Source: an uncultured Methanomassiliicoccaceae archaeon
Lineage (GTDB): Archaea; Thermoplasmatota; Thermoplasmata; Methanomassiliicoccales; Methanomethylophilaceae
Direction of reading: 5' to 3'
Length of the DNA stretch: 6,165 bases
Assembly: GCA_945492685.1 (NCBI GenBank)
Contig: CALYUZ010000053.1
Span: 1 to 6,165 of the forward strand
Position 1 is the stretch's first letter. The number at the start of each line of letters is the position of its first letter. The position numbers and the translations under genes are program-made. The notes beneath the pieces are model-generated. The model worked only from the letters and a program-made list of their open reading frames with translations. It searched no databases and had not been told where the DNA came from. Shown piece after piece: positions 3,611 through 6,165 of the stretch.

Positions 3611-6165
3611 GAAGAAATCGGACAGTTTGCACTTCTTGACCTTGTCGTTGTTGAAGACGGAGTCCATGCTCATCTCGAGGATGTCGATCCTCTCCCTGGT
3701 GTAGGTGTCGAGTCCGTACTTCTCCCCGATGGTCTTGGAGATCTCCAGGTACTTCTTCACGCTCGCCTCGTGAACGGTCAGCGTGAGCGCGTTGCCGCAC
3801 TTGGTGCACTTTCCCGCAAGGGGCATCCTCCGATACTTCTCGCCGCACTTGGTGCATCTGACGGTCTGGGTGGAGAAGCTCCTGAGGTTTCCTATCATGT
3901 CCGGCAGGAAGTGCTTGTTCAGGACACGTGTGGCCACGTCCTTCTCATCCACAGCACGGATCTTCTTCCCCAGCATGAGCTGTGCATCCATCTTGTCCAT
4001 CATGGTCTCCAGGGTGGTGTATGCGGAGTACTTGGGACCGTCGGAGATGTCGTGGGTGTCGTGGGTGAATCCCAGATGCTCGTACTGGTCTGGGGTTCCG
4101 ATTCTCCCGGCGATGAGGTCCATCTTCTTCTCGATCTCCTTGGGGTCCTTCATGTCCATGGCGGCGTAGTAGAACTCCAGGGGGTACTCCCTGAGGCAGT
4201 CCACGTTGTGGGCCTCCTTGTCGATCTCGTTGGGGTCCAGTCTCGTGGTCAGGACCAGGGGTGCATCCATGAGTCCTCCCCTCCTGTCGGGCAGGAAGTG
4301 CATGGAGAAGTTCAGGAGGCCGTCCAGCGCCAGGATGACGCAGTCCTCGTCACCGTCGCAGTTCCTCCTCTTGGCGGCGTGGAAGAACGGGTGTCCGTAG
4401 CATCCGCGGAGGTCGGCGTAACCGATGATCCTGCACAGGATACCTCCGGATGTGTGGGGTGCGAGTCCGAATGTGATGTGTCCGATGAGGTCTGTCCTGG
4501 AGCTGACGTTGTAGTATCTGGGGAGATGGTAGAACTCCTCCAACTCGTCGTCCAGGAACCTGGCCACCTTCACGAGGTAGTCCCCGCAGTCCTTCGCGGG
4601 GATGATGTCCTGGACCTTGAGCTCGACGATCTGCTCCGGGTCCGTGAGGGGATCGCCGTTCCAGTCGTGGGTGTATCCCAGCTCGTGGGCCTTCTCTATG
4701 CTGAGGCCGATCTCCCGGGGTTTGAAGTGTGTGATGGGGATGTCGGTCATGTCGAAGCGGATGGTACCGTCCTTGAATGTGGAGACGCCGTTCTTCTGTC
4801 TCAGGATACCCTTCTCGACCGCTTCCGTGAACTTGTTCTTGGAGACCAGGACGTCCAGGCACTTCAGTTCGGAGGGGGCCTTCTCACCGATTGTGGCGCA
4901 TGCCGCCCTGAACTCCTCCTCCAGGTCGATGTCCATGGGTGCGGGTCCGATGTTGCCGAAGGCGTTGGCCTTGGGGACGTAGACTGTATGGGCGTTGCAG
5001 TCCCTGCACCAGTTGCGGTAGGTCATCTTCCCGCATTCCGGACATCTCCTGTTCCCGACCTCCACGTTGATGGTGGCCTTCCCGCCCATCCTGCTGGATG
5101 CGCCGCTCTTGCACACGGCGATGGCCGCGTTCATCTCCTTGCCCGCGTCGGCATCCTTCCCGACGGGGAACAGGGAGTGGACCTTGGGGGTCATCTCACG
5201 TTCCTTGGCCTTCTCCGGACGTGCCATCCTGGTGCCTATGCGGGTCATCGCCCTTGCGCGGACCTCGTATCCGGCGGCGTTGCTTATCGCTTCCAGTGTC
5301 TTGGTGCCCTCCAGGGGCCTTCCGGGTGCGAGTCCGTTGCCGGTGTGGTCGATACCGAGGCAGTCCAGCATGGGTTCGGAGTACCTCTTGCAGATGCGGA
5401 CCCTCTCCCCCTCGACCGTGTGCAGTGCGCCCAGGTCCTCAAGCATCCTCTTGGATACAGGTTCATTCATGACGGTGAGGGTCTCCCCGTCGAATTCCCC
5501 GGTGGCGAGCACGTGCTCCCTGAGGGCCTGTATCCTGTCCAGGGGCCAGTCCGACCAGAAGAGGTTGTACTTGGGGTGGAGGGGGACGCCCAACTCCTTC
5601 GACATCTCCTTCGAACGCTCGTACGTGGGGTCCATCCAGTCGTCCGGGAGGTCGCCCTTCGCCTGGATCTCCAGCTTGTGCCATTCCACGGGGTATCCGC
5701 AGGGGACGAGTGTGTGGTTGTTCTCGCAGAACTCGCCGAACGGGACCAGTATCTCCCCGTTGTCCACGATCTCCGCCACCTGGTTCCTCACCGCCAGGAC
5801 CTCGTCCCTGGTGTGACAGTAGACCAGGTCACCGTTCTTGAGCAGGAACGTGGGTCCCTCCAGGAGGTCGCAGGGGGTGACGACGCACGCCTTCCCGGGC
5901 CTCTCGATCTTCACCTGGGTTCCCAATGCCATGAACTCGTCCATGGCGTACATGCTGCCGGTGTTGTATGCCAATGCGGCGAGACCTGATGTCCTCGCCC
6001 TGCCGTATCTCAACCTGAATCCTCCGACCTGGCAGGGATGTCCGAAGATGGGACGGCCGGCGACGATGTCCTTGAGGTACTTGAACTGGGGTTCGACCTT
6101 CTTCTCCCCGCCCTTGTCCCCGCCTTTGTCGACGGTCTTGTGGGCATCCAGGAACTTTCCGATGA
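3608..6165 (-). CDS. polC: DNA polymerase D large (catalytic) subunit DP2, 5' end outside window
   Basis: About 851 C-terminal residues of DP2 are visible. DP2 is the DNA-synthesising subunit of PolD, the replicative polymerase of many archaea, and works with the small proofreading subunit DP1, which is not in this window. The frame stays open through the TTG at 6013 to the edge, with PIFGHPCQVGGFRLRYGRAR near 6038-5994, so the gene is cut by the window, not truncated. The catalytic signature NCDGDED is at 4363-4343; its aspartates bind the active-site metals. Family blocks HPFFHAAKRR before it and RRGGLMDAPLVLT after it are intact. Two four-cysteine zinc motifs are visible, at about 5044-4997 and 3856-3797. 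The last eight residues (KCKLSDFF, 3634-3611) look like a PCNA-binding PIP box. I see no frameshift or intein. Full-length DP2 is usually about 1,100-1,200 residues, so some 250-350 are probably missing. Confidence 0.97.
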   Translation of the reverse strand, partial: IGKFLDAHKTVDKGGDKGGEKKVEPQFKYLKDIVAGRPIFGHPCQVGGFRLRYGRARTSGLAALAYNTGSMYAMDEFMALGTQVKIERPGKACVVTPCDLLEGPTFLLKNGDLVYCHTRDEVLAVRNQVAEIVDNGEILVPFGEFCENNHTLVPCGYPVEWHKLEIQAKGDLPDDWMDPTYERSKEMSKELGVPLHPKYNLFWSDWPLDRIQALREHVLATGEFDGETLTVMNEPVSKRMLEDLGALHTVEGERVRICKRYSEPMLDCLGIDHTGNGLAPGRPLEGTKTLEAISNAAGYEVRARAMTRIGTRMARPEKAKEREMTPKVHSLFPVGKDADAGKEMNAAIAVCKSGASSRMGGKATINVEVGNRRCPECGKMTYRNWCRDCNAHTVYVPKANAFGNIGPAPMDIDLEEEFRAACATIGEKAPSELKCLDVLVSKNKFTEAVEKGILRQKNGVSTFKDGTIRFDMTDIPITHFKPREIGLSIEKAHELGYTHDWNGDPLTDPEQIVELKVQDIIPAKDCGDYLVKVARFLDDELEEFYHLPRYYNVSSRTDLIGHITFGLAPHTSGGILCRIIGYADLRGCYGHPFFHAAKRRNCDGDEDCVILALDGLLNFSMHFLPDRRGGLMDAPLVLTTRLDPNEIDKEAHNVDCLREYPLEFYYAAMDMKDPKEIEKKMDLIAGRIGTPDQYEHLGFTHDTHDISDGPKYSAYTTLETMMDKMDAQLMLGKKIRAVDEKDVATRVLNKHFLPDMIGNLRSFSTQTVRCTKCGEKYRRMPLAGKCTKCGNALTLTVHEASVKKYLEISKTIGEKYGLDTYTRERIDILEMSMDSVFNNDKVKKCKLSDFF

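Noticed and set aside
3770..5989. Open frame of 739 codons on the plus strand
   Set aside because: It lies wholly opposite polC, which is unmistakable, and is in codon register with it. Its translation is low in recognisable motifs and is explained by the absence of TTA, CTA and TCA codons in polC.
3608..6165. Intein or frameshift within polC
   Set aside because: The reading frame is continuous, and the conserved blocks on both sides of the active site follow each other without an insertion.

Overview
This GC-rich window is archaeal. It holds a tRNA-Leu gene, an uninterrupted ribosomal protein/RNA polymerase operon in the archaeal order S13-S4-S11-RpoD, one unrecognised zinc-ribbon protein, and most of the large subunit of DNA polymerase D (PolD), a replicase found only in archaea. 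The TATA boxes about 25-30 bases upstream of predicted transcript starts, the strong use of AGG for arginine and the ferredoxin-like iron-sulfur domain in RpoD all fit. Together they suggest a euryarchaeote in the broad sense. The Cys-rich short zinc-ribbon protein, the GC-rich codon choice and the lack of TAG stops make a Thermoplasmata/Methanomassiliicoccales-type genome my best guess, but nothing in the window proves it.

Layout. Positions 1-88: complete, intronless tRNA-Leu(CAA) with an encoded CCA. Positions 89-279: intergenic region with a good TATA box (144-151) followed by a leader of about 105 nt that can fold into three consecutive hairpins and ends in a Shine-Dalgarno site. Positions 280-2650: rps13, rps4, rps11 and rpoD, tightly spaced (11 nt, a 1-nt overlap and 12 nt between successive genes), surely one transcript. 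Positions 2651-2746: a perfect 8-bp GC-rich hairpin, then a second TATA box placed so that the next gene should be leaderless. Positions 2747-3607: zinc-ribbon protein of unknown function. Positions 3608-6165, minus strand: polC (PolD large subunit DP2), open to the window edge, so its N-terminus is missing. The last two genes converge and their stop codons are directly adjacent, forming the palindrome TGATCA.

How the genes fit together. S13, S4 and S11 are small-subunit ribosomal proteins, and RpoD is an assembly subunit of RNA polymerase (the homologue of eukaryotic Rpb3 and bacterial alpha). The operon therefore couples translation and transcription machinery, as does the bacterial alpha operon. 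In bacteria, S4 represses that operon by binding a structured leader just before S13. The structured leader here sits in the same place and is the most interesting lead, though an S4 link is only inference. polC is a separate replication gene. I found no mobile element, CRISPR array, intein or defence-like system, so most of the window is ordinary informational-gene territory.
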